Shown here piece by piece: positions 1-7,790 of a stretch of DNA of 64,000 nt. Below the pieces are notes generated by a model that ran no database searches, had not been told where the DNA came from, and saw only the letters and a list, made by a program, of their open reading frames with translations. How positions within the stretch are numbered: the first letter of the stretch is position 1; every line of letters begins with the position of its first letter. The position numbers were made by a program, and so were the translations under genes. Source of the DNA: Candidatus Gastranaerophilales bacterium (GTDB taxonomy: Bacteria > Cyanobacteriota > Vampirovibrionia > Gastranaerophilales > Gastranaerophilaceae); contig CALUTF010000002.1 of assembly GCA_944323595.1 (NCBI GenBank), forward strand, positions 53,447 through 117,446, read 5' to 3'.

Positions 1-1
1 A

Positions 2-565
2 GGTCTTGGCAAGAGTAAATTTTTGGGAAGTTTAAAAGGTGCAATGAAAGGCATTGGAACAAGAATGCCTTTGATAGGTACTTTAATTCTTGCAGCAACC
101 TCTTTGCCGGACATATTTAAAGCAACGGCAAACGAAGGCATAGTTTCAGGAGGAGCCGAAGCTGTAAAAGTAGCAGCAAGAGTAGGTGGCGGTACACTTG
201 GTGCAGCAGTCGGAACAGCAGTATTAGGACCAATTGGAGGCTTTGTTGGTTATGCTGTTGGTGACTGGATTACCAAGAAAATAGTTGGCGCAAGCTATTC
301 AGAACGAAAATACGAGCAAGATCAAAAAATTGCTGAAGAAGTAGAAAAACTGGCGGAAGAAAAAGCTGCGGCTGCAACAGCTGGATACCAGCAAGTACCG
401 TTCGCTGGCGGATATAATCCGTTTCAGATGATGCAGATGCAACAATTAATGGGCAATGGAGGCAATATCTTTGAACAGGATATCTTTGGTAATCCGTTTG
501 CGTACACAGCGGAGCAGCCACCTGTAGATAATCCGGTTAAAGATGAGGAAAAAACAGAAAAATAA
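2..565 (+). CDS. Glycine-zipper membrane protein, C-terminal part (cut by the window edge)
   Basis: The reading frame is open from the first bases of the window, so the true start lies upstream. A TTG at 23 is possible but has no ribosome site. A hydrophobic Gly/Ala-rich stretch follows (VGGGTLGAAVGTAVLGPIGG and onward), like glycine-zipper membrane segments. After it come a charged Glu/Lys/Ala helix and a Met/Gln/Asn/Phe-rich tail containing GYNPFQMM. The next gene (706-2346) has the same order of parts, including a GFNP..M tail, so the two look like paralogues. I do not recognise a named family. A membrane or envelope location is inferred from the hydrophobic segment only. Confidence 0.7.
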   Translation, partial: GLGKSKFLGSLKGAMKGIGTRMPLIGTLILAATSLPDIFKATANEGIVSGGAEAVKVAARVGGGTLGAAVGTAVLGPIGGFVGYAVGDWITKKIVGASYSERKYEQDQKIAEEVEKLAEEKAAAATAGYQQVPFAGGYNPFQMMQMQQLMGNGGNIFEQDIFGNPFAYTAEQPPVDNPVKDEEKTEK

Positions 566-632
566 AATATACATCCAATCAATTACCCCAATCCACGGCA
601 AGTCTTGAAAAAGGTTTGCCGTTTTAACTTTT

Positions 633-683
633 TGTAACAAAAGGGCAATTTTTAAATTAGTAAATACTTTATATATATAAGGG
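633..683 (+). promoter_or_regulatory. Candidate promoter with TGTAAC and TACTTTATATATA elements
   Basis: TGTAACAAAA lies at 633 and TAAATACTTTATATATATAA at 661-680, 26 bases before the ATG of the next gene. Near-identical AT boxes preceded by TGTAACAA occur at 26649-26704 (plus) and 7251-7309 (minus). The match here is weaker and the spacing between the two boxes differs (32 instead of about 42 bases). Confidence 0.45.
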
Positions 684-705
684 AAAATTAATTCACGGGG
701 AAATC

Positions 706-2346
706 ATGTCTGGAAAAATTACAGTTGCAAAACCGCAATATAATAAAGAAAATGTTGAAAAAATAGTCAGATATGCCAACTATTCAGAAGTAAATCCAAC
801 AGAAATCGGACCGACAGACGGATTAGCATTTATGGCAGGTGCCGAGCTTATGGGAAAGGGTAAAAACTGGTGGAGCACAAATAAAGGACATAGAGTTCAA
901 TCATTTAAACAAACCATAACCCCTGATTTAAGCAAAACAAAAGATTTCGTTATTGATTTTAAGAAAAATCCTGGCAACACTATTATGACAGGATACAGAC
1001 AACAAAAAGTTAACAGCATGCTGAAAATCACACCAAAGGCACCAGTCATACCTGAGGGTGCTGCTGTTACTACAAAAATGCAAAACGCACAGGTTATAGC
1101 TGATAAATATAAAGATGTAAGAAGACTTCTTGAAGAAGCACAAACTCTCAAAGGCGATGCATTAAAAACTGCAACAAAAAATATAGAAATAGCGCAGGCA
1201 CAGGCTAAATATAATGTGCACCTTGCAAAGATGAATGGTGAAATAAAACCTATAAACACATTTGGAAAGGTAAAAAGATATGTAGCAAAGAAAAGCGGCG
1301 CATCAGCTATAAAAAGTAAATACCTTAAAACTGCAGCAAATTCCTCCAAATTAAGAACATTAAGCAAATGTGCTAAGGGGGGCAATGCACTTTTTGCAGT
1401 AGTTTCAGCCGGTGTTGCAGGATTGGAAGTCTACAATACTTATAAAACACTCGGTAAAGAAAGCGGCAACAAGCAACTTGTAAAAAGTACAGTAAATACT
1501 GCGGCAGATGTAGGAGGATGGATTTTAGGCGCAAAAGCCGGTGCAGTTGCCGGTGCAGCAATTGGTTCATGTATACCTGTTCCTGTAGTTGGAACAGTTG
1601 TCGGCGCAATAGTCGGAGTAGGCTGCGGACTTTTAGGAAGCTGGTTAGCAGGCAAAGCAGCAAGAGCAGTAACAGGTCCGTCAGAAATTGAACTGGCTGA
1701 AAAGAAACAAGCTGAACTTGCAATGAATGACCCTGAAGTTATGAATAATTTACTTGGAGCTGCAGCACAACGCTGCACAGATGAGTTAAGCAGCGGAGTT
1801 GTAAGTGAAGACACACAAAGTATAGCTGTTGCCTATGATGATGTCTACGAAACATTTTTAGATCAAAATCAAGAGCTCATGGCAGATGCAGACACGCCAA
1901 GCGAAACACAAGAGTCAGCTGCAACACAAAATGTTGAAACAGATACAAGAACAGAGGAATCCTCTGCTGCTGAAACAGTTGAACACAATGAGCCAACACA
2001 AGAGGAAGACAGCACAACACATTCACAATCCTCAAGCACAAGCTTACTGGCTGATGCAGGCTCAAAATCAACAGAAGAAGAAAGAGCAGAAGAAGCAAAC
2101 GAAAAAAGTGAACAAAAATCCTCATCAGATACAAAAGTAAAAAATAAAGAATTAAGCAATATACTAGCTAGACTTAGTGCTCTTGTTGGATATAATCCAT
2201 CAGTCGATGCAACATATACATCAGGATTTAATCCAATAATGCCAATGCCGTTTGGATTTGGATACAGCTCAATGCCAACAGGTTTTGGTTTTAACCCGAT
2301 GATGAATAATTTTAACTTGTTTCCTCAATTTGGATATATGGCGTAA
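706..2346 (+). CDS. Large glycine-zipper membrane protein with Ser/Glu-rich linker
   Basis: This is a 546-residue protein of unknown function. The start ATG follows GGGGA at a suitable distance. Visible parts: a basic N-terminal region with the short motif KNWWSTNKGH (residues 51-60); a predicted helical stretch around 120-180; a hydrophobic glycine-zipper region around 265-320 (AGAVAGAAIG and VGTVVGAIVG patterns); a long Ser/Thr/Glu/Gln-rich, probably disordered stretch around 375-480; and a Met/Phe/Gly/Asn-rich tail. The glycine-zipper plus tail arrangement repeats that of the partial gene before it. A KNWWTKFKGH variant occurs in the large protein at 24234-26567, so these may belong to one lineage-specific envelope system. 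The gene ends at a strong bidirectional terminator. Confidence 0.75.
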   Translation: MSGKITVAKPQYNKENVEKIVRYANYSEVNPTEIGPTDGLAFMAGAELMGKGKNWWSTNKGHRVQSFKQTITPDLSKTKDFVIDFKKNPGNTIMTGYRQQKVNSMLKITPKAPVIPEGAAVTTKMQNAQVIADKYKDVRRLLEEAQTLKGDALKTATKNIEIAQAQAKYNVHLAKMNGEIKPINTFGKVKRYVAKKSGASAIKSKYLKTAANSSKLRTLSKCAKGGNALFAVVSAGVAGLEVYNTYKTLGKESGNKQLVKSTVNTAADVGGWILGAKAGAVAGAAIGSCIPVPVVGTVVGAIVGVGCGLLGSWLAGKAARAVTGPSEIELAEKKQAELAMNDPEVMNNLLGAAAQRCTDELSSGVVSEDTQSIAVAYDDVYETFLDQNQELMADADTPSETQESAATQNVETDTRTEESSAAETVEHNEPTQEEDSTTHSQSSSTSLLADAGSKSTEEERAEEANEKSEQKSSSDTKVKNKELSNILARLSALVGYNPSVDATYTSGFNPIMPMPFGFGYSSMPTGFGFNPMMNNFNLFPQFGYMA

Positions 2347-2350
2347 TTAA

Positions 2351-2378
2351 AAAAGGTCTGATTTTCATCAGACCTTTT
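2351..2378. terminator. Bidirectional intrinsic terminator
   Basis: A perfect 12-bp stem (AAAAGGTCTGAT with ATCAGACCTTTT) has a TTTC loop and T-runs on both strands. It sits between convergent genes ending at 2346 (plus) and 2381 (minus). Confidence 0.9.
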
Positions 2379-2380
2379 CT

Positions 2381-2554
2381 TTAAAATTTAGGAAGATTGA
2401 AGTCGCGCTCTGCAATTGAAGCCGTGCATTCAAGAATTTCGTCAAGAAATTTTGATATTGCTCTTTCCATTGAAATCACTTCCTCTTTAAGCGCCTGAAA
2501 ACTTTCGTCTTTCACTTCACGCAGTGCACTGTCGAATAATTTGTCGTGATACAT
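2381..2554 (-). CDS. Small helical protein, 57 residues
   Basis: This short minus-strand frame reads MYHDKLFDSALREVK through to a C-terminal DFNLPKF. The start ATG is preceded by AGGAG at about 10 bases. The stop lies directly beside the shared terminator at 2351-2378, which fits a real convergent gene. The sequence is strongly heptad-like (LFDSALREV, ALKEEVISMERAISKFLDEI) and probably forms one or two amphipathic helices. There is one cysteine and no recognised domain. The function is unknown. Confidence 0.65.
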   Translation of the reverse strand: MYHDKLFDSALREVKDESFQALKEEVISMERAISKFLDEILECTASIAERDFNLPKF

Positions 2555-2729
2555 AACTTACATACTCCTATTTATTATTTACATACATAATATCGGCACT
2601 TTTTACAGTAAACTTTAAGTATTTAACAATATTGTTACAAAATTTATTATTTATGAGATATTTTTTTTCTTTTAAAGTAAAATTATAGAATGATGCGTCT
2701 GATTAGCGCAGGAAGGTAAATTTATTAAT

Positions 2730-3566
2730 ATGATGACGGATTTTCAATTGACAAGCTATGACTATTACTCCAGCAGAAGGGATATGGAAGTCATTTCAAA
2801 TATAGTTGATGCACTTAATAAAATTCTTGAAGAAGACAAGTGCCAAACGCAACCGCTGTTTTTGAAAATATCTGAAAATCTTATCCTGAATATTGCAAGA
2901 AAAGTTGTACTGGATAAGAAAAAGACTTTTCTCATTGGTATTACCGGTGAAAGCGCATCCGGAAAAACCGTCTTTGTAGATAATACAATCAAAGCCTGCG
3001 TTAAAGATAAAAAAGAAGGTATCTATACAGTAATCAGATGTGACGATTACTACAAAGATACTTCAAAAGAACTTCTTGAAGCAGGTAGCTATGAGGAATT
3101 ATTTAAAACAGGCTTTAGCTTTGATACACCCGACGCAATCAATCTTGATTTAATGAAAGAGCATCTGGTTTCACTTAAAAACGGTGAAACAATTAAATCT
3201 CCGAACTATAACTTTGTAACATGCGTATCAGATCCTGACGGTGAAGTCAAAAAACCTGCCAAAGTTGTACTCACGGAAGGTCTGTATGTCTTAAATGAAG
3301 GGTTGCGTGAAATTATGGATGTAAAAGTCTATGTGTTCACACCGCTCGAAGTTCTTAAAGACAGATGGTACAGACGTGCAGCTCTCAGAGGTAAAACCGG
3401 ACATGCTGCAGATTTACAATTTCAGGATGTAAACAAAACTGCGCAGCAATACATAAGACCGGCTTATCAAATCTCAGATGCTGTGATTAACGGACTTGTA
3501 AGTCAGGAATATATACAACAAATTACAGATAAAATTCTTAATACACTTAGAGAAATTGTTTATTAA
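2730..3566 (+). CDS. Uridine kinase / phosphoribulokinase-family P-loop kinase
   Basis: The 278-residue protein has a Walker A motif GITGESASGKT near residue 71. Family signatures follow in the usual order: CDDYYKD, FDTPDAINLDL, SPNYNF, and VVLTEGLY followed by RDR-like basic residues (DRWYRRAALRG). These are the nucleotide- and phosphate-acceptor-binding parts of uridine/cytidine kinases. The typical enzyme is about 210 residues; here an N-terminal extension of some 60 residues precedes the P-loop. ATG codons occur at 2730 and 2733. AGGAAGG lies about 15 bases upstream, so the exact start is not fixed. The likely role is phosphorylation of uridine/cytidine in pyrimidine salvage, but a different small-molecule substrate is possible. 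Confidence 0.75.
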   Translation: MMTDFQLTSYDYYSSRRDMEVISNIVDALNKILEEDKCQTQPLFLKISENLILNIARKVVLDKKKTFLIGITGESASGKTVFVDNTIKACVKDKKEGIYTVIRCDDYYKDTSKELLEAGSYEELFKTGFSFDTPDAINLDLMKEHLVSLKNGETIKSPNYNFVTCVSDPDGEVKKPAKVVLTEGLYVLNEGLREIMDVKVYVFTPLEVLKDRWYRRAALRGKTGHAADLQFQDVNKTAQQYIRPAYQISDAVINGLVSQEYIQQITDKILNTLREIVY

Positions 3567-3593
3567 AAAATTTTATATAATAAAAAACAAAGA

Positions 3594-3616
3594 AAAGCGC
3601 CTACAACAGGCGCTTT
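3594..3616. terminator. Bidirectional intrinsic terminator
   Basis: AAAGCGCCT and AGGCGCTTT form a 9-bp stem around ACAAC. It lies between the kinase gene and the convergent gene at 3652-4008. A-rich sequence on the left and T-rich sequence on the right allow termination on either strand. Confidence 0.8.
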
Positions 3617-3651
3617 CTTCTGCAATTGCCATCACTTACCGAGGCTTGTTT

Positions 3652-4008
3652 TTAGTAATTTCTTCCGCAAGGACACATAGGTTGTTCAATAATTTCATAA
3701 ACTGGCATAACTACCTTATTACAAGTATTACATTCTGTTTTCTTCGGGAAAGCCCGAGTGCAAGTCGGACAAACAGGTGCAGCAGCACCGGTACAAGCAT
3801 TACATTCATTTTTAACCTTTTTACACTTGTTGCAATTCTTAAAACCAGTAAACGGGTTTAGACTAAAATTCGTCTTGTTTTCACCAATACCAATGTAAGG
3901 CAATGGATTCAAATAACTTATGCCCTCTCCAACAGTCCATGCATTAGCATCCTGAGCCGGAATCATCATAAGACCAACTACCGCTAACGGCAATAAAATT
4001 TTTTTCAT
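3652..4008 (-). CDS. Secreted protein with five cysteine pairs
   Basis: The 118-residue protein begins with a clear signal peptide (MKKILLPLAVVGLMMIPAQ) and an AxA cleavage site DANA-W near residue 23. The mature part has five short cysteine pairs: CNKC, CNAC, CPTC, CNTC and CPC. Four are CxxC, the zinc-ribbon or thiol-disulfide spacing. AGGAG precedes the ATG at a good distance. The protein is probably periplasmic or surface-exposed and either binds metal or is disulfide-rich. No family is recognised. It is transcribed alone and convergent with the kinase gene. Confidence 0.75.
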   Translation of the reverse strand: MKKILLPLAVVGLMMIPAQDANAWTVGEGISYLNPLPYIGIGENKTNFSLNPFTGFKNCNKCKKVKNECNACTGAAAPVCPTCTRAFPKKTECNTCNKVVMPVYEIIEQPMCPCGRNY

Positions 4009-4153
4009 AATAAACTCCTAGTTTCTATTTCTAACATCCAACCGAAAATTAAATCAGCTACATTTTCATTTTAAACTTTAAGGGAAATAATACTATGCCT
4101 GAATCGGCAATTGTTAATATACTTTTTACCGTGACTAAATTATTTATATTAAA

Positions 4154-4181
4154 AAAGGGCTGTCCAAACGGACAACCCTTT
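4154..4181 (-). terminator. Intrinsic terminator of the SLH gene
   Basis: AAAGGGCTGTCC and GGACAACCCTTT pair with one mismatch around AAAC. On the minus strand the stem is followed by a TTTTTT run. It lies 20 bases past the stop of the gene at 4204-5475. Confidence 0.85.
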
Positions 4182-4203
4182 ACAAGTTACTGTTTAATAA
4201 AAA

Positions 4204-5475
4204 CTATTTAACACTTGCATCTTCCAGCAAGATAACATAGATTTCTTCGCCTTGTTTTGCATTATAGTTCAAACCAGGAGTTACAAGACCGGTAACTAAA
4301 CCGATACCAGCACCAACCGGAAGACCAATAGCAACACCTGTACCAACTTTAACAGGTTCAGGAATGAATGCAAAACCAACACCGGCACCTGTACCGATAG
4401 CACCAAGAGTAACTGTTGATAAAGCAACTTTACCAGCTGTCATCCAAGGACCTTCTTTTAATTCATAATTTTTGTAGAAAGGTTTTGCTACCAATTTATA
4501 CTGACCGCCGTTAGGGAAGATAACTCTGTCTAAATGCAGATATACTCTTGCATTTTTGTTGAACCATTTTGGAGCAACAATTTCGTCAACAGTGGCAAAG
4601 AATTTAGAACCTGCAGGTATAACAACAGTTCCTTCTTCTGTGCAGATATCTTCATTAGCAACGAAATACAATGTATCGCCTGCAGCATGTTGTTTAGATT
4701 TGAATTTTTCATCAAAAGCAACTTCCAATACGTTACCTTTAACAATGATTTTTCTCATGTTAGTAATTTTAACTTCATTAGATTCAGCTTTTCTTGAAAC
4801 ATTCAAATGTTCAACTCTGACAACATCTTCAGAAACATATTGTTGTTTAACAAGACCGATTTTAGATTTCAATCTTGAAAGTAAAACAGCAGCTTCAGCT
4901 CTTGTCAAAGCATCATCTGGTCTCAACTCATTTGCATTAGGATAGTTTACATAAATACCGTCAGTCAAAGTTTTAGCATAAACATATTTAGCCCATCCAG
5001 GAACTTTGTTTGCATCAACAAAATTTGATAAAACGCTTGTATCTGTAACTTTGTCACGTGTGATGTGGCTTACTACAGATTGTGCTTCTGAGCGGAGAAG
5101 CACTTTTGACGGTTGGAAAGTTTTGTTTGGATAACCGTAAACCAAACCGAGTTGTTGTGAACGCAAAATAGCGCCGTAATCAGGATCAGATGATGAAACA
5201 TCTTTAAATGTGTTTTGAATTTTAATGTCAAGATTGTCATTTGACAATAACTTTAATAAAGATTTAACAAATTCAACCCTTGTAACAACTTCTTCAGGGT
5301 AGAAATTTGTGGACGCATCAAGCGTCATAACATTGCTGGAAACAACATCCGCAATTTCTTTTTGTGCCCAGTAATCTTTGCTTACGTCAGCAATACCGTC
5401 ATAAGCAAATACTGGCACAGCCGTAGTTGCTAATAAACCTAAAGCAACAACACCTGTTGATAATAAATTTTTCAT
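4204..5475 (-). CDS. S-layer-homology (SLH) domain protein
   Basis: The 423-residue exported protein has a signal peptide (MKNLLSTGVVALGLLATTAVPVFA). Three SLH modules follow: IADVSKDYWAQKEI..., FKDVSSSDPDYGAI... and FVDANKVPGWAKYV..., each ending in the usual TR.EF / RSEA / TRAEA element (about residues 25-220). SLH domains anchor proteins to secondary wall polymers or peptidoglycan. In cyanobacteria they tether outer-membrane proteins. The C-terminal half is beta-rich and ends with a Gly/Ala hydrophobic segment (IGTGAGVGFAFIPEPVKVG and VGAGIGLVTGLVTPG). No OprB porin barrel is evident. Regular SD AGGAAG precedes the ATG. Confidence 0.85.
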   Translation of the reverse strand: MKNLLSTGVVALGLLATTAVPVFAYDGIADVSKDYWAQKEIADVVSSNVMTLDASTNFYPEEVVTRVEFVKSLLKLLSNDNLDIKIQNTFKDVSSSDPDYGAILRSQQLGLVYGYPNKTFQPSKVLLRSEAQSVVSHITRDKVTDTSVLSNFVDANKVPGWAKYVYAKTLTDGIYVNYPNANELRPDDALTRAEAAVLLSRLKSKIGLVKQQYVSEDVVRVEHLNVSRKAESNEVKITNMRKIIVKGNVLEVAFDEKFKSKQHAAGDTLYFVANEDICTEEGTVVIPAGSKFFATVDEIVAPKWFNKNARVYLHLDRVIFPNGGQYKLVAKPFYKNYELKEGPWMTAGKVALSTVTLGAIGTGAGVGFAFIPEPVKVGTGVAIGLPVGAGIGLVTGLVTPGLNYNAKQGEEIYVILLEDASVK

Positions 5476-5642
5476 GTTTACTTCCTCATATTCTATAAAC
5501 AGTAACCATCAAGTTTGACCCTAGTATAACTCATAAAAAAAGATTTGTAAACCCGCATTAAATTATAAATAAACCTTGAAAAAAATTTTTCAGCAAAATA
5601 AAATTAGGTGAAGACCCCTTACACATAAGAAAGAAGGCTGAA

Positions 5643-7079
5643 ATGAAACACTACACAATGACGAAGATTGTTGCGACGCTTGGTCCTGCAACAACAACAA
5701 AAGCGGACATAAAAAAATTATATGATGCCGGAGTAACCATGTTCCGTCTTAATTCATCACACGAAACTCCGGCTGTACACCTTGAAAGATTAAATTACAT
5801 CAGAGAAATTGAAAAAGAAGAAAAAACTCTGATTCCTGTACTTTTAGACTTACAAGGTCCTAAAATCAGAATTGGTGAATTAAAAGAAAGTATTGAAATT
5901 AAAAAAGGTGAGATACTTAAATTCAAACACCAAGCTGAAATGGTTGACGGTATAATCCCCGTTGATTATGAGGGTATTGCTGACGATGTTAAACCGGGAG
6001 AAAAAATTCTCATTGATGACGGTAAATTACAATTAATCGTTGAAACAGTTGAAAACGGAGTAATCAGTGCCAGAGTTGAAACAGGCGGATTATTGAAGAA
6101 AAGAAAAGGTATTAATATCCCCGGAGCAACAGGAAGTATTGATGTTTTGACGCAACAAGACTTTGAATACGTCAATTTTGCGATAACAAATAATATTGAT
6201 TATCTTGGTCTTTCATTTGTCAGAACAGGCGACGATGTAAGAAAACTCAGAAAAATTCTTGACAATATGAATGCACAGGTAAAAATAATTTCAAAGATAG
6301 AAAAACCGCAAGCTGTTGAAAATATCGATGAAATTATTTCTTTATCTGACGGTATTATGGTTGCAAGAGGCGATTTAGGTATTGAAATTTCAACGGAAAA
6401 AGTACCTATCGTTCAAAAAGATATTATCAGAAAAGCAAACATGAACAGAAAAGTTGTTATCGTTGCAACACAAATGCTTGAAAGCATGATTGAAAATCCT
6501 ATTCCGACCCGTGCTGAAACCTCAGACGTTGCAAACGCAATTTTTGACGGTGCGGACGCTGTTATGCTTTCAGGTGAAACCGCTGCAGGTAAATATCCGG
6601 AAGAAGCAGTTCATATTATGAAAATGATTGCCGACAACGTTGAAGCAAGCAACTTCCTTGAAAGAAACTGTTTCTCTAAAAACATGATTGAAAGTATTAC
6701 AAACCAATCAATGGCAATAGGTATGGCAATTACTGATATTATAAAGAATATTGATGTAAAAGCTATTGTAACAATTACAGCAAGCGGATATACACCTAAA
6801 TTCTTATCAGAATCAAGACCGAGTGTTCCTATTTTTGCATGCTGCCCGCAAAAAGCAACTTGCAGAGGGATAAAATTATACAGAGGTATCTACCCGATTA
6901 ACCTGCAAATTGAAGGGAAAATCGATAAACAAACACTTAGAAAAATCGATGATTACTTCCTTAATCAAATGGAATACTCAAAAGGAGACATCGTTGTATT
7001 TACCGGTTCAATTCCACAACTTTTGACCGGCGGTACAAACTTTATCAAAATCCATGAACTCGGCTCTACTGATAACTAA
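5643..7079 (+). CDS. pyk: Pyruvate kinase
   Basis: The 478-residue enzyme catalyses phosphoenolpyruvate + ADP to pyruvate + ATP, the last step of glycolysis. Signatures in order: KIVATLGPAT at the N-terminus, FRLNSSH (substrate-binding Arg/Asn), LDLQGPKIRIG, the B-domain, ISKIEKPQAVENIDEII (catalytic Lys and metal-binding Glu), MVARGDLGIE, and ATQMLESM..PTRAE.SDVANA..DGADAVMLSGETAAGKYP. The C-terminal allosteric domain follows and is of normal length. No extra PEP-utiliser domain is present. AAGG precedes the ATG. It appears to be a single-gene unit ending at the terminator at 7111-7129. Confidence 0.97.
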   Translation: MKHYTMTKIVATLGPATTTKADIKKLYDAGVTMFRLNSSHETPAVHLERLNYIREIEKEEKTLIPVLLDLQGPKIRIGELKESIEIKKGEILKFKHQAEMVDGIIPVDYEGIADDVKPGEKILIDDGKLQLIVETVENGVISARVETGGLLKKRKGINIPGATGSIDVLTQQDFEYVNFAITNNIDYLGLSFVRTGDDVRKLRKILDNMNAQVKIISKIEKPQAVENIDEIISLSDGIMVARGDLGIEISTEKVPIVQKDIIRKANMNRKVVIVATQMLESMIENPIPTRAETSDVANAIFDGADAVMLSGETAAGKYPEEAVHIMKMIADNVEASNFLERNCFSKNMIESITNQSMAIGMAITDIIKNIDVKAIVTITASGYTPKFLSESRPSVPIFACCPQKATCRGIKLYRGIYPINLQIEGKIDKQTLRKIDDYFLNQMEYSKGDIVVFTGSIPQLLTGGTNFIKIHELGSTDN

Positions 7080-7104
7080 TCTGCCGGATTCAATTTAATA
7101 CAAA

Positions 7105-7246
7105 ATAAAAAGCCCCTTTTATAGGGGCTGAATTTTTGTTTAGGAAGGTAGGAATAGGAATTTGTCTCTCTTTTTTAAACGGAATATATTAAATCTCTCT
7201 CTTAATATCGTGTCTATTTAATCTGTTACTTCTCGCTTTGTGTTAT
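7105..7246 (-). ncRNA. Candidate small RNA with conserved promoter and tail
   Basis: On the minus strand the promoter-like block at 7251-7309 nearly duplicates the block at 26649-26704. Downstream, CCTATTCCTACCTTCCTA (minus strand, about 7141-7158) followed by AACAA duplicates the tail of that unit (26926-26948). The plus-strand copy encodes a 54-residue protein between these blocks. Here only about 90 bases intervene, and no open frame of useful length exists because the single ATG is followed at once by TAA. The unit ends at the strong hairpin at 7111-7129. It may be a small RNA or the remnant of a gene that lost its ORF. No RNA family is recognised. Confidence 0.4.
7111..7129. terminator. 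Terminator shared by pyk and the opposing small transcript
   Basis: AGCCCCT TTTAT AGGGGCT is flanked by AAAAA on the left and a T-rich tract on the right. It can end pyk on the plus strand. On the minus strand (GGGGCTTTTTATTTT) it can end the short transcript proposed at 7105-7246. Confidence 0.85.
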
Positions 7247-7250
7247 GTCT

Positions 7251-7309
7251 TACATATATATAAAGTATATAACGAAAGTTCAATTTCAAATTTTATAAAA
7301 GTTGTTACA
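7251..7309 (-). promoter_or_regulatory. Duplicated promoter block (minus copy)
   Basis: Read on the minus strand: TGTAACAACTTTTATAAAA, then a less conserved stretch, then TTATATACTTTATATATA. The plus-strand copy is at 26649-26704. The distance between the two boxes is the same (38 bases) in both copies, so this is a conserved unit and not chance AT richness. Confidence 0.55.
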
Positions 7310-7401
7310 AAAGTTAACATAAAATTCTTAAGCAGGAGTATTGATTTTTATAAAATTAAGTTTTAAAATAAAAAGGTAAATAGGTTTTTTGAGGGTTAGT
7401 A

Positions 7402-7686
7402 ATGTTAGTTTCTTCAATTGCTAAATTTAATGCGATGAATCAAATGAACAATGCTGCATTTGCAATGATGCAGAGTTCTAATGCTATGATGAACAATGCT
7501 AATGGTCACACATTCGGAGGAGAGCACGATTTAAGCATGCTCAATAAGATGGACAAAAAATTAAGCTTAGATCTTGTAACAAACAAACTTTTATACAAAA
7601 TATCATATTTGCAGGAAAAAATGGCTTCTAAACGCATTGAAGCTGAATCTAAAAAGAATGGCTCAACTTTTTCTGCCTTAGCATAA
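7402..7686 (+). CDS. Small Met/Asn-rich protein of unknown function
   Basis: The 94-residue protein starts at an ATG preceded by GAGGG. The first half is very rich in Met, Asn and Ala (KFNAMNQMNNAAFAMMQSSN). The second half is a charged helix (LNKMDKKLSLDLVTNKLLYK, then EKMASKRIEAESKK). There is no signal peptide or cysteine. The low-complexity head plus helical tail resembles the 54-residue protein at 26737-26901 in general style (MNFIAMANKQ), but I cannot claim homology. It is transcribed alone, upstream of a convergent transporter gene. Confidence 0.6.
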   Translation: MLVSSIAKFNAMNQMNNAAFAMMQSSNAMMNNANGHTFGGEHDLSMLNKMDKKLSLDLVTNKLLYKISYLQEKMASKRIEAESKKNGSTFSALA

Positions 7687-7790
7687 CATTAATAGGGAGA
7701 CACAATATAAATTTTAATCAGCGCTTATAAATTAAGCGTAATAATATTTATTTGCTGTATGCAGGTAAAATGAAGATGGAATAAAAAATC

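Noticed and set aside
897..1385. Antisense frame of 162 codons under the glycine-zipper gene
   Set aside because: No ribosome site, hydrophobic composition caused by the opposite strand, and the plus-strand gene has better support.
5590..5642. Possible riboswitch in the pyk leader (GGTGAAGACCCC)
   Set aside because: Short, no convincing alternative stems, and no known riboswitch core.
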